Below, in pieces: positions 8,300 to 14,965 of a DNA stretch of 22,212 bases; position 1 is the stretch's first letter; every line of letters begins with the position of its first letter. The DNA is taken from the NCBI RefSeq assembly GCF_905187505.1, contig NZ_CAJJIC010000032.1:1-22212 (forward strand), read 5' to 3'. The notes under the pieces are model-generated. The model searched no databases and had not been told where the DNA came from. It worked only from the letters and a program-made list of their open reading frames with translations. Source of the stretch: an uncultured Mailhella sp. Lineage in GTDB: Bacteria > Desulfobacterota > Desulfovibrionia > Desulfovibrionales > Desulfovibrionaceae. The position numbers were made by a program, and so were the translations under genes.

Positions 8300-9661
8300 A
8301 TGGAACAGCATTCCCTTTTCGACAACGAGGCCTCCCAGCCGCTGGCCGCACGCCTGCGTCCGAGAAGTCTCGACGAATTTTTCGGTCAGGAACATCTGCT
8401 TAGCAAAGGCAAGGTGCTGCGCAGACTCATAGAAAGCGACCAGATATCCTCCATGATATTCTGGGGACCTCCGGGCGTGGGCAAAACCACGCTGGCGCGC
8501 ATCATCGCCGGGCACACGAAGTCTAACTTCATCGATTTTTCCGCCGTCACAAGCGGCATCAAGGAAATACGGGCCGTCATGCAGCAGGCGGAAAAGGACC
8601 GCCAGTACGGCAGACGCACCATGCTCTTTGTAGATGAAATCCACCGCTTCAACAAGGCGCAGCAGGACGCGTTTCTGCCCTTCGTGGAAAAAGGCAGCAT
8701 CATTCTCATAGGCGCAACCACGGAAAATCCGTCCTTTGAAGTGAACGGCGCGCTTCTTTCCCGCTGCAAGGTCTTCGTGCTCCATCAGCTTTCCGAAAAG
8801 GACATGACCGCCCTGCTCGAACGCGCCCTTCACGATCCCCGGGGCTTCGGCAATCTTCATGTCTCCATGCCGCCTGACATGCTGGAAGTCATCGCCGCCT
8901 TTTCCAACGGCGACGCACGCTCCGCCCTCTCCACGCTGGAAATGGCCGTGCTCAACGGCGAAACGGAAGGCGATAACGTACGCATTTCCCAAGAAACGCT
9001 GGAAGAGTGCACCTCCCGGAAGTCGCTGCTCTACGACAAAAAGGGCGAGGAGCACTACAACCTCATTTCCGCCCTTCACAAGTCCATGCGCAATTCCGAC
9101 CCCGATGCCGCCGTGTACTGGCTTGCGCGAATGCTGGAGGCCGGAGAAGATCCGCTCTACATCGCCAGGCGCGTCACGCGCTTCGCCAGCGAAGACGTGG
9201 GACTGGCCGATCCGCACGCGCTCGACACGGCCGTTTCCGCCTATCAGGCCTGTCACTTCATCGGCATGCCGGAATGTTCCGTGCATCTCACGCAGGCCGT
9301 CGTCTATCTCTCCCTCGCCCCCAAATCCAACAGCCTCTACGTGGCCTACGGCCGAGCCAGAAAGGACGCTCTCTCCATGCTGGACGAGCCCGTGCCTCTG
9401 CAGATACGCAACGCTCCCACCAGACTCATGAAGAAGCTCGATTACGGCAAAGGCTACCAGTACGCACACGACGCCGATGACCGCCTGACCGCCATGCACT
9501 GCCTGCCCGACTCCCTGCTCGGCAGAACCTACTACGTTCCCACGGAGCAGGGACTTGAGTCCCGCTGCAAGCAGCGGCTTGAAGCCATCAAGACGTGGAA
9601 GAAGAAGAACGAACAGAAGGATGCCGGAGCAAAAGAGCCCGCAGAAGCATCGGATGAGTGA
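8300..9661 (+). CDS. rarA: Replication-associated recombination protein A (RarA/MgsA, AAA+ ATPase)
   Basis: This 453-residue AAA+ ATPase of the RarA/MgsA/WRNIP1 family acts at stalled replication forks and is related to clamp loaders. Visible features are PLAARLRPRSLDEFFGQEHLL near the N-terminus, Walker A GPPGVGKTT at 56-64, Walker B LFVDEIHRF at 109-117 followed by the family-typical NKAQQD, and sensor 1 GATTENPSF near 140-150. The C-terminal half carries the MgsA tetramerisation region (ARRVTRFASEDVGLADP). The last 35 or so residues are Lys/Glu/Ala-rich and poorly conserved. The ATG at 8300 follows GAGGAG. It appears to be a single-gene unit between the permease terminator and the metal-regulated MATE gene, and it has no evident link to either neighbour. 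Confidence 0.95.
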   Translation: MEQHSLFDNEASQPLAARLRPRSLDEFFGQEHLLSKGKVLRRLIESDQISSMIFWGPPGVGKTTLARIIAGHTKSNFIDFSAVTSGIKEIRAVMQQAEKDRQYGRRTMLFVDEIHRFNKAQQDAFLPFVEKGSIILIGATTENPSFEVNGALLSRCKVFVLHQLSEKDMTALLERALHDPRGFGNLHVSMPPDMLEVIAAFSNGDARSALSTLEMAVLNGETEGDNVRISQETLEECTSRKSLLYDKKGEEHYNLISALHKSMRNSDPDAAVYWLARMLEAGEDPLYIARRVTRFASEDVGLADPHALDTAVSAYQACHFIGMPECSVHLTQAVVYLSLAPKSNSLYVAYGRARKDALSMLDEPVPLQIRNAPTRLMKKLDYGKGYQYAHDADDRLTAMHCLPDSLLGRTYYVPTEQGLESRCKQRLEAIKTWKKKNEQKDAGAKEPAEASDE

Positions 9662-9676
9662 GCGTACGGCCGCCAT

Positions 9677-9696
9677 AAGTTTTATTCGTAAAACTT
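9677..9696. promoter_or_regulatory. Perfect palindrome, putative DtxR-family operator (copy 1)
   Basis: AAGTTTTA (9677-9684) and TAAAACTT (9689-9696) form a perfect 8-4-8 palindrome around TTCG. It stands directly upstream of the TTGACA at 9700 and of the MATE-dtxR genes. A closely similar site lies before hutW at 21726-21753. Position, symmetry and the neighbouring regulator gene suggest an operator for the DtxR-family protein. The sequence does not resemble the classical DtxR or MntR boxes, so the assignment is inferred. Confidence 0.65.
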
Positions 9697-9699
9697 TAT

Positions 9700-9728
9700 T
9701 TGACAAATAGCATTATTCCCCCTAGGCT
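9700..9728 (+). promoter_or_regulatory. Candidate promoter of the MATE-dtxR operon
   Basis: A perfect -35 hexamer TTGACA (9700-9705) is followed after 17 bases by TAGGCT (9723-9728), a weak -10 box. The upstream palindrome abuts the -35, where a bound repressor would block RNA polymerase. The placement fits a translational start at 9766. Confidence 0.45.
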
Positions 9729-9765
9729 GGACGAGCCCGCTTCACGTCAAGCCCGGGAGGTCCCG

Positions 9766-11154
9766 TTGCCCGCCACGACTCCGCCCCCTGTCTCCTCCGT
9801 CCGAGCCCTGCCCTCGCGAGCCGAGCTCTTTCAGCTCACGCTTCCGCAGATGGGACTCATGCTCTGTCATCTGGCCATCTCCATGACGGACGTATGGTGC
9901 GCCGGAAGGCTCGGACCGGAAGTTCAGGCAGCAGTCGGCGTGGTGGCGCAGATATTTTCCCTGCTCATGCTGCTCACCTCCCTCGTGGCCAGCGGCTGCA
10001 TGGCCACGGTAAGCCAGTCTCTCGGCGCGGGCCTCGCCACGCGGGCCAACCGATACGCGGGGCTCATCATCATGCTTTCCGCCTCCATGGGCACGATTGT
10101 GGCCGCGGCGGCCGTGCTTCTCGAGCCTGCAATCTTCCGGGTCATGGGCATTTCCGAATCCCTGCGCCCTGCGCTCTCCACGTTTTTCACCGCCTATTGC
10201 TGCCAGCTTCCCTTCTACTACGTGCTCATCATGGTGAATTCCATTTTCCGGGCCTACAAGAAGGTACTCTTCCCGCTGCTCACGCTGATCATCATGGCCG
10301 TCGCCAATCTCGTCGGCGATCTCGGCTTCGGGCTCGGCCGCTTCTCTTTTCCTGCCTTCGGCGCGGCGGGCATCGCCTGGACGACGTTTGCCTGCGCCGT
10401 GCTCGGCCTTGCGTGCAATCTTCTGCTGGCGGCGCGCTACGGTCTGCTTCACCGCCGCACCTTCGCCCCCTGGCGCTGGAACCGCCGCGCCATGCCCTAT
10501 CTCTTCCGCGTGGGCATGCCCGCAGCCGCCGGCCACATCATCACGCATCTGGGCAGCCTCGCCACGCTCGCCATCGTGGGACTTCTGCCGGAAAGCACCA
10601 GCGCCCTTGCCGGCATGAGCGTTGGCGGCAGGGTGCACGCCGTGCTTCTTTTTCCTCTGGGGGCGCTCAACATGTCCATGGTCATTGTAAGCGGCCATCT
10701 TCTCGGCGGCGGAGAAAGGCAGGGTCTGTACCATTTCGGACGTCGAGCGGCACTGCGGCTGGGGCTTGTGCTCGTCGTGCCGAGCCTCGTGCTCTGGCTT
10801 CTGCGCGAACAGGCCGCCTCGCTCTTTTCCGGCGACCCGGCCGTTCTGAGGCAGGCGTCCGCCTTTCTGTTCTTCTCCTGCCTCACGGTTCCCCTCACGG
10901 GCATGACGGGCATGATGAACGCCCTCTTCTCCGGCGCGGGAGCCACCATGCTGTCCTGCCGCGTAGGCGCCGTCACCTGCTGGGTGGCAGGCATTCCGCT
11001 GGCGCTTCTTCTGGGCATCGCCATGAACATGGGAGCTCCGGGCGTCTTTGCTGCGGGAGCGGCCGGACAGACGGCTGCCTTTCTCTGGACGCTGCGCATC
11101 TTTCACGGGAAAAAATGGCTTGAATACGGCATGAGAAAACGGCAGACTGCCTGA
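9766..11154 (+). CDS. MATE-family multidrug/metabolite efflux transporter
   Basis: This inner-membrane exporter of about 462 residues belongs to the MATE (NorM/DinF-like) family and has about twelve membrane segments in two similar halves. The first half begins LTLPQMGLMLCHLAISMTDVWCAGRLG, and the family-typical GLGTA-like gate appears as SQSLGAGLATRANR. The frame is open from a TTG at 9700, but that triplet is more likely part of a TTGACA -35 box and has no Shine-Dalgarno. The in-frame TTG at 9766 has GGGAGG at 9755-9760 and is the preferred start. The stop is 16 bases before the dtxR-type gene, so the two form an operon. The substrate cannot be read from the sequence. Because the operon shares an operator-like palindrome with the heme locus, export of heme, a porphyrin or a heme breakdown product is a reasonable hypothesis. 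Confidence 0.85.
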   Translation: MPATTPPPVSSVRALPSRAELFQLTLPQMGLMLCHLAISMTDVWCAGRLGPEVQAAVGVVAQIFSLLMLLTSLVASGCMATVSQSLGAGLATRANRYAGLIIMLSASMGTIVAAAAVLLEPAIFRVMGISESLRPALSTFFTAYCCQLPFYYVLIMVNSIFRAYKKVLFPLLTLIIMAVANLVGDLGFGLGRFSFPAFGAAGIAWTTFACAVLGLACNLLLAARYGLLHRRTFAPWRWNRRAMPYLFRVGMPAAAGHIITHLGSLATLAIVGLLPESTSALAGMSVGGRVHAVLLFPLGALNMSMVIVSGHLLGGGERQGLYHFGRRAALRLGLVLVVPSLVLWLLREQAASLFSGDPAVLRQASAFLFFSCLTVPLTGMTGMMNALFSGAGATMLSCRVGAVTCWVAGIPLALLLGIAMNMGAPGVFAAGAAGQTAAFLWTLRIFHGKKWLEYGMRKRQTA

Positions 11155-11170
11155 AAACATGGAGGTCTCC

Positions 11171-11722
11171 ATGACGGAACGTTCCGGTCATGACCTGGAG
11201 CCGGAGAAAAAAACGCTTTCTCCTGCGCTGGAAAACTACCTTGAAATCATCTTTCTTGAAGAGGCGAAGGACGGAGCAGCCAGAGCCAGTTCCATAGCCG
11301 ATGCCGCCAAGGTGAGCCGCTCCACCGTGACGAGCACGCTCAAGACGCTCAAGACCATGGGACTTGTGGACTACGAGCCCTACAGCCTCATTCATCTCAC
11401 GCAGAAAGGACGCGTCATCGGCCGCGACATCACGCACAGGCACGTCATCTTCCGGGAATTCTTCGAGCAGGTGCTTCAGCTCGACCACGAGGAAGCCGAC
11501 ACCGTGGCCTGCGAGCTTGAACATGTGGTGCCGCCCCAGGTCATCCGCCGTCTGGGACAGTTCGTTCTCTACATGCGCAACCGGGACTTCTGGAAGAACT
11601 GGCAGGATGACTACCGGAACGAACGGAAGGATCTCATCGGCACCATGGCCGAAACCTTCCGCAACATGGGATCTCTCGACAATCAGGACGAACTGAAGGA
11701 ACTTGCCCGCAAGTATCGCTGA
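11171..11722 (+). CDS. DtxR-family iron-dependent transcriptional regulator
   Basis: This 183-residue metalloregulator has a winged helix-turn-helix at about residues 20-85 (SSIADAAKVSRSTVTSTLKTLKTMGLVDYEPYSLIHLTQKG), followed by a metal-binding and dimerisation region to about residue 140. The C114-x2-E117-H118 motif matches the primary-site pattern CxxEH of iron-sensing DtxR/IdeR rather than the ExxEH of manganese-sensing MntR, so ferrous iron is the likely effector. There is no SH3-like third domain. Two in-frame ATGs exist (11159, 11171); GGAGG at 11161-11165 lies between them and points to 11171. The gene is co-transcribed with the MATE gene and convergent with tonB. The palindromes at 9677-9696 and 21726-21753 are its proposed targets. 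Confidence 0.87.
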   Translation: MTERSGHDLEPEKKTLSPALENYLEIIFLEEAKDGAARASSIADAAKVSRSTVTSTLKTLKTMGLVDYEPYSLIHLTQKGRVIGRDITHRHVIFREFFEQVLQLDHEEADTVACELEHVVPPQVIRRLGQFVLYMRNRDFWKNWQDDYRNERKDLIGTMAETFRNMGSLDNQDELKELARKYR

Positions 11723-11741
11723 AAAGCGGAGGAACATTTGC

Positions 11742-11840
11742 CTGACGGCCGCGATGCCTGCTCTGCCGCAGCCGTCAGCGTTGCCAGTAAGGAACGCCTG
11801 CCGAACTCCGTCATGCCTTTTCGGAAGAACGTCCGAAAAG
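11742..11840. repeat. Two inverted repeats between convergent dtxR and tonB genes
   Basis: CTGACGGC (11742-11749) / GCCGTCAG (11771-11778), and CTTTTCGGA (11817-11825) / TCCGAAAAG (11832-11840) with a six-base loop, lie in the 172-base gap between the two convergent genes. They probably serve as transcription ends for one or both directions, but neither has a clean T-run. The second has AAAA/TTTT flanks that could act on either strand. Confidence 0.4.
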
Positions 11841-11894
11841 TCTGGACAGAACTCCCGTCGGCGACGCGCACAGGCCGCGTTCAGTCTCCGCAGC

Positions 11895-12758
11895 CTACCG
11901 GTCCGAAAGCCGGTAATGCACAGGCACAAGAATGCTGAAGCCTCCAGACGTGCCCGTCTTCAGTCCCATGAGCTTCTCTCCCAGTCTTTTCGCTGCGGCA
12001 TCAAGCACGGCGCGCCCTGAATTCTCGACCAGCACGCATCCATCCACACGACCGTCGTCAGCTATGTGCACCCGCAGCGTGCAGGTCCCTTCCGCGCCAG
12101 AGCGACGAGCCTGCCGCGGATACTGCTTGTACCTTTCCACGGCCTCAAGTACGGCGGCAAGAGCCTCATTCCTTCGATCCGCCGCAGCTTTCCCGCTGCC
12201 GGCCACTGCGTGTACGGACACGGCGGCAGTGCCGGACGACGCGCCGACCGCGTCTTCACCGGAAGCAGCGACTGCAGTCAAAGGCGTCCTTTCGGCCGGT
12301 TTCGCCTGTACGGAGGAAGGGGGCTTCACCGCTTTCGGTTTCGGGGCAGGCTTTTTTTTCGGCATGACTTTTCGGCCCGATTCCGGCTTCATCTCTTCCG
12401 TCTTCGGCTCGATCTTCCGTTCCTCAACGGGTTCCGGCTTCTCTTCCTGCCGAAGAGTCTCGGGAACGGTCACCGGAGATTCCTCGGCAAGCAGCTTCTT
12501 CATCGTCGGCTGCGGCTTTGCATTCTGTGGCACCTGGCGGAACTGCGCATGCACGCGTGCCATGCTGCGCGTCTGCACGGCAGGCGGCAACAGAGAACTT
12601 TCCACCTGCAGAGCAAGCGCGCAGACAAGCATCAGCGCCATTACGCAAACCATGCCTGCGGCCGCCGCGTTGCGGCTGAGCCGCTGCTGCACCATGCCGT
12701 AACGCCGGCACGCTGAACGGAAGCTAACGGTCTTCGGCAGGCTCAGTGCTGATGACAA
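11895..12758 (-). CDS. tonB: TonB energy-transducing protein
   Basis: This 287-residue TonB links the ExbB-ExbD proton channel in the inner membrane to the outer-membrane receptor. It has a cytoplasmic N-terminus, one membrane anchor at about residues 31-51, a Pro/Lys/Glu-rich periplasmic spacer at about 85-160, and a C-terminal TonB domain from about 205 (YKQYPRQARRSGAEGTCTLRV) to the end. The start is a TTG at 12758 with a perfect AAGGAGG at 12764-12770 that lies inside the exbD codons. An ATG at residue 22 has no such site and would leave only a short tail before the anchor. It overlaps exbD by 35 bases, implying translational coupling. It is the last gene of the minus-strand heme locus. 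Confidence 0.85.
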   Translation of the reverse strand: MSSALSLPKTVSFRSACRRYGMVQQRLSRNAAAAGMVCVMALMLVCALALQVESSLLPPAVQTRSMARVHAQFRQVPQNAKPQPTMKKLLAEESPVTVPETLRQEEKPEPVEERKIEPKTEEMKPESGRKVMPKKKPAPKPKAVKPPSSVQAKPAERTPLTAVAASGEDAVGASSGTAAVSVHAVAGSGKAAADRRNEALAAVLEAVERYKQYPRQARRSGAEGTCTLRVHIADDGRVDGCVLVENSGRAVLDAAAKRLGEKLMGLKTGTSGGFSILVPVHYRLSDR

Positions 12759-13122
12759 AATGACCTCCTTTCTTCACTCTTGCCACGTCCACCACGCCCA
12801 CGAACGCTTCAAACGGAGCGCTTTTGTCCACATACAGATTGAGCAGCGCTTCCGGCCTTTCCGAAAGCACGACGTCAAGATCTTCTTTTTCAATCTGCCG
12901 CCCCTCATAGTGCAGCGAACCGTCGGCTCTGATGGAAATGACCTGTTCCTTCTTTGACTGAGAGGCTTCGGCCTCTGCGGACGCAGGCAGAAGAATGTCG
13001 AGCACAGGACGACTGAACGTCGTCGTCATGATGAAAAAGATGAGCAGCATGAAAATGGTGTCGATAAGAGGCGTCAGGTCGATGCCCGGTTCCTCGTCCA
13101 TCCCGAAATCAAAGCTCTTCAT
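12724..13122 (-). CDS. exbD: ExbD/TolR-family biopolymer transport protein
   Basis: This 132-residue protein has a short cytoplasmic N-terminus, one membrane helix at about residues 17-36 with the conserved proton-path aspartate (D21 in TPLIDTIFMLLIFFI), and a periplasmic domain. Together with ExbB it forms the proton-driven motor that energises TonB. Its length and motif are normal for ExbD. The gene overlaps exbB by 14 bases and tonB by 35, and the tonB ribosome-binding site is embedded in its last codons. It belongs with the TonB system rather than Tol-Pal, given the adjacent TonB and TonB-dependent receptor. Confidence 0.9.
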   Translation of the reverse strand: MKSFDFGMDEEPGIDLTPLIDTIFMLLIFFIMTTTFSRPVLDILLPASAEAEASQSKKEQVISIRADGSLHYEGRQIEKEDLDVVLSERPEALLNLYVDKSAPFEAFVGVVDVARVKKGGHFVISTEPAEDR

Positions 13123-13735
13123 CGTTCAGCCCCCTTCCGTTGTTTCGCTTCCGACAGAAATCCAGCGCTCGATAGCTGTACTCCACCACTTCAATGTGAA
13201 ACCCCTTGAAGCGCAACATCAGAAAATAGTAGACCATGAGCGCGGGCATGGCCACGCTCAGACCCATGATGGTGGTGATGAGCGCTTCCCATATGCCGTT
13301 GGCCAGCATGGCCGTATCGGGCGCGACGTTTTCTCCTATGGTACGGAACACCGTGACCATGCCGAGAATGGTGCCGAGAAGTCCGAGAAGCGGAGAAAGT
13401 ACGGAAATAAGCCGCAGATAGCATATATCGCGGGTCAGCCCTTCAAAGTTGCGATGAAAGAGGTAGGCTATCTCCGCGCGTATGTCCTCGGAGTGGCCGG
13501 AATGCGTCTGCACTATGTCGCGCACGATGCAGATAAGGGGATTGTCGCCTTCATAGCTCATGCATTCGCCGGACACGCCTTCCTTTTCCAGTTCAGGAAA
13601 GGTTCGCCGAAAGTCCCGCCATACCAGAAAAAGAAACAAATAGCTTTTCAGCGCGAGATACACGCCCGCACAGGCCACCGCCACAAGCACGAGTCCCGCC
13701 GGTCCTATGGTTCCGTAAAGCTCCGACCAGTTCAT
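13109..13735 (-). CDS. exbB: ExbB/MotA/TolQ-family proton channel protein
   Basis: This 208-residue inner-membrane protein has three membrane helices: one near residues 11-38, one in the LSPLLGLLGTILGMVTVF stretch near 110-133, and one near 150-175 (EALITTIMGLSVAMPALMVYYFL). The second and third contain the small-residue and Thr/Pro pattern of the MotA/ExbB proton channel. It is the stator partner of ExbD for TonB. The ATG at 13735 follows AGGATGAGGAG. A terminator-like hairpin stands between it and the flavodoxin gene, so exbB-exbD-tonB may be expressed at a different level from the upstream genes. Confidence 0.9.
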   Translation of the reverse strand: MNWSELYGTIGPAGLVLVAVACAGVYLALKSYLFLFLVWRDFRRTFPELEKEGVSGECMSYEGDNPLICIVRDIVQTHSGHSEDIRAEIAYLFHRNFEGLTRDICYLRLISVLSPLLGLLGTILGMVTVFRTIGENVAPDTAMLANGIWEALITTIMGLSVAMPALMVYYFLMLRFKGFHIEVVEYSYRALDFCRKRNNGRGLNDEEL

Positions 13736-13796
13736 CTCCTCATCCTTTCAGTTCCGCCCGCCTCAGGGCGATATGGTCGTCATTGACGTTTTCATG

Positions 13797-13833
13797 AAAA
13801 AGACTTCCGCCCGTCGTGCGGACGGGACGGAAG
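13797..13833 (-). terminator. Intrinsic terminator between flavodoxin and exbB
   Basis: On the minus strand, CTTCCG-T-CCCGTC pairs with GACGGG-CGGAAG around a five-base loop (one bulged base; + strand arms 13804-13815 and 13821-13833) and is followed by TCTTTTT. It begins six bases after the flavodoxin stop codon. It would reduce or separate expression of exbB-exbD-tonB relative to the genes before it. Confidence 0.7.
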
Positions 13834-13839
13834 AAACGC

Positions 13840-14352
13840 TCAGATGCGCTCAAGCGCGAGACGGGCAAAATCCTGAGCCCGGCGGCAGTCCTCATCGTCG
13901 GGATGCTTTGCCGCTTCCCGTATGCGGGCCCGTCGCTCCTCGGTCATGGGATGAGCTCCGCCCGCCACGCGCGCCATGACCTCCAGCACCTTCGGATCAA
14001 TTTTCCCCTGGCAGAGCCAGGAGCCGAGCACGGTGTTGCCTCGGGCAGGCTCCAGGGCCATGGTTTCGCCCCGGGTCATGCATTCCCTCGCATGCTCGGA
14101 ATCGGGCCACGCCCCAAGCGTGCCGAAAAAAATCAGTCTTGCGCTCTCCACGCCCGAAAGCCACTCCCGGGTTCTGGAATCCGGCATGCCTCTGTCCACC
14201 CAGTAGCCCACGGCCACAAGGTCGTATCCGTCCACGCGGGAGGGCGCTTCCTCCACGGGAACGAGCGTGCATTCCGGCAGCACCTCGGCCATGGCCTGTG
14301 CCACCTTCTTCGTGTTTCCGGTAAGGGAGGAATAAACAACCATCGTTTTCAT
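13840..14352 (-). CDS. Flavodoxin-family protein, probable electron donor in heme breakdown
   Basis: This 170-residue flavodoxin-like protein has the FMN phosphate-binding loop S-S-L-T-G-N-T at residues 8-14, followed by a Rossmann-like fold (YDLVAVGYWVDRG, LIFFGTLGAWPDS). The C-terminal part (HPMTEERRARIREAAKHPDDED) resembles the BilS/HmuF-like flavodoxins found beside tetrapyrrole-reducing enzymes. The frame is open upstream to 14439, but the ATG at 14352 with AGGAG just before it starts exactly at the flavodoxin core. The gene lies downstream of hutX in the heme locus. By analogy with flavodoxins that feed electrons to radical SAM heme-degrading enzymes of the HutW/HmuW type, it likely reduces HutW; a role in bilin reduction is the alternative. 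No redox partner can be proved from sequence. Confidence 0.8.
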   Translation of the reverse strand: MKTMVVYSSLTGNTKKVAQAMAEVLPECTLVPVEEAPSRVDGYDLVAVGYWVDRGMPDSRTREWLSGVESARLIFFGTLGAWPDSEHARECMTRGETMALEPARGNTVLGSWLCQGKIDPKVLEVMARVAGGAHPMTEERRARIREAAKHPDDEDCRRAQDFARLALERI

Positions 14353-14445
14353 GACGTTTCTCCTGATCAGATGTTTTCTGCCTTTCTCTCTTCCGCCGCA
14401 GGCAAAAGAGCGAACTTTCTTCCTTGCGGTTCCGGCCACGGACCG

Positions 14446-14964
14446 TCACAGGCCCGTCAGTGCCCTGCGCATGTTCAGAAAGGAAGCCTTCACCGAGGGA
14501 ATGATCCGGCGATTCTCGCGCCCCGCGTACACGGCAAAGGCCACGCTTCCCCCGGCATGGAAAAACTGCACGGAATGACTTTCCAGTCCCATGAAGGGCA
14601 TGGAAAGAAAGACGATGTCCGAAACGGCGTCGGCCCGCAGATGTCCGCCGAGCGCCTCCCCGGATCTCAAGTTGTAAAATCCGTGCCCCATGCTTCCCGC
14701 AGGGATGCGACAGGATATTTCCATGACGTGCCCCTCGTGCTGCACGATGAACGCGGCCTTTTCCCATGCGCCGAGCCCTTCCCACACCTTCACGAAATTC
14801 TCTCCGGACGTAAGCGCACACATGCCCTCGGGCAGCGCCAGAGCCACATCCCTTTCCGTCACGTTGAACTCGCGTGCCAGCGAACCGAGCATCCATGGCT
14901 TTTTCTGTTCAAGAGCCGAAACAAGGCCCTGCGTCAGGCCGGAAGAGGCCATATTCTTCATCAT
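14446..14964 (-). CDS. hutX: HutX/ChuX-type heme utilisation protein
   Basis: This 172-residue cytosolic protein is of the HutX/ChuX heme-utilisation family, which binds heme or its breakdown product and hands it between uptake and degradation proteins. The recognisable core runs from about residue 25 (LAREFNVTERDVALALPEGMCAL) through the FVKVWEGLGAWEKAAFIVQHEGHVMEISCRIPAG region to the end; the length fits the family. The ATG at 14964 follows AAGGAG, which lies inside the end of the ATPase gene. The ATPase stop codon is directly upstream, so the genes are translationally coupled. It stands between the ECF importer and the flavodoxin, as expected for a carrier from membrane to HutW. Confidence 0.85.
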   Translation of the reverse strand: MMKNMASSGLTQGLVSALEQKKPWMLGSLAREFNVTERDVALALPEGMCALTSGENFVKVWEGLGAWEKAAFIVQHEGHVMEISCRIPAGSMGHGFYNLRSGEALGGHLRADAVSDIVFLSMPFMGLESHSVQFFHAGGSVAFAVYAGRENRRIIPSVKASFLNMRRALTGL

Positions 14965-14965
14965 G

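Noticed and set aside
14353..14439. Extended N-terminus for the flavodoxin (and likewise hutX to 15015, ATPase to 16516)
   Set aside because: In each case an internal ATG with a good ribosome-binding site begins exactly at the conserved domain, and the extra residues are not family-like.
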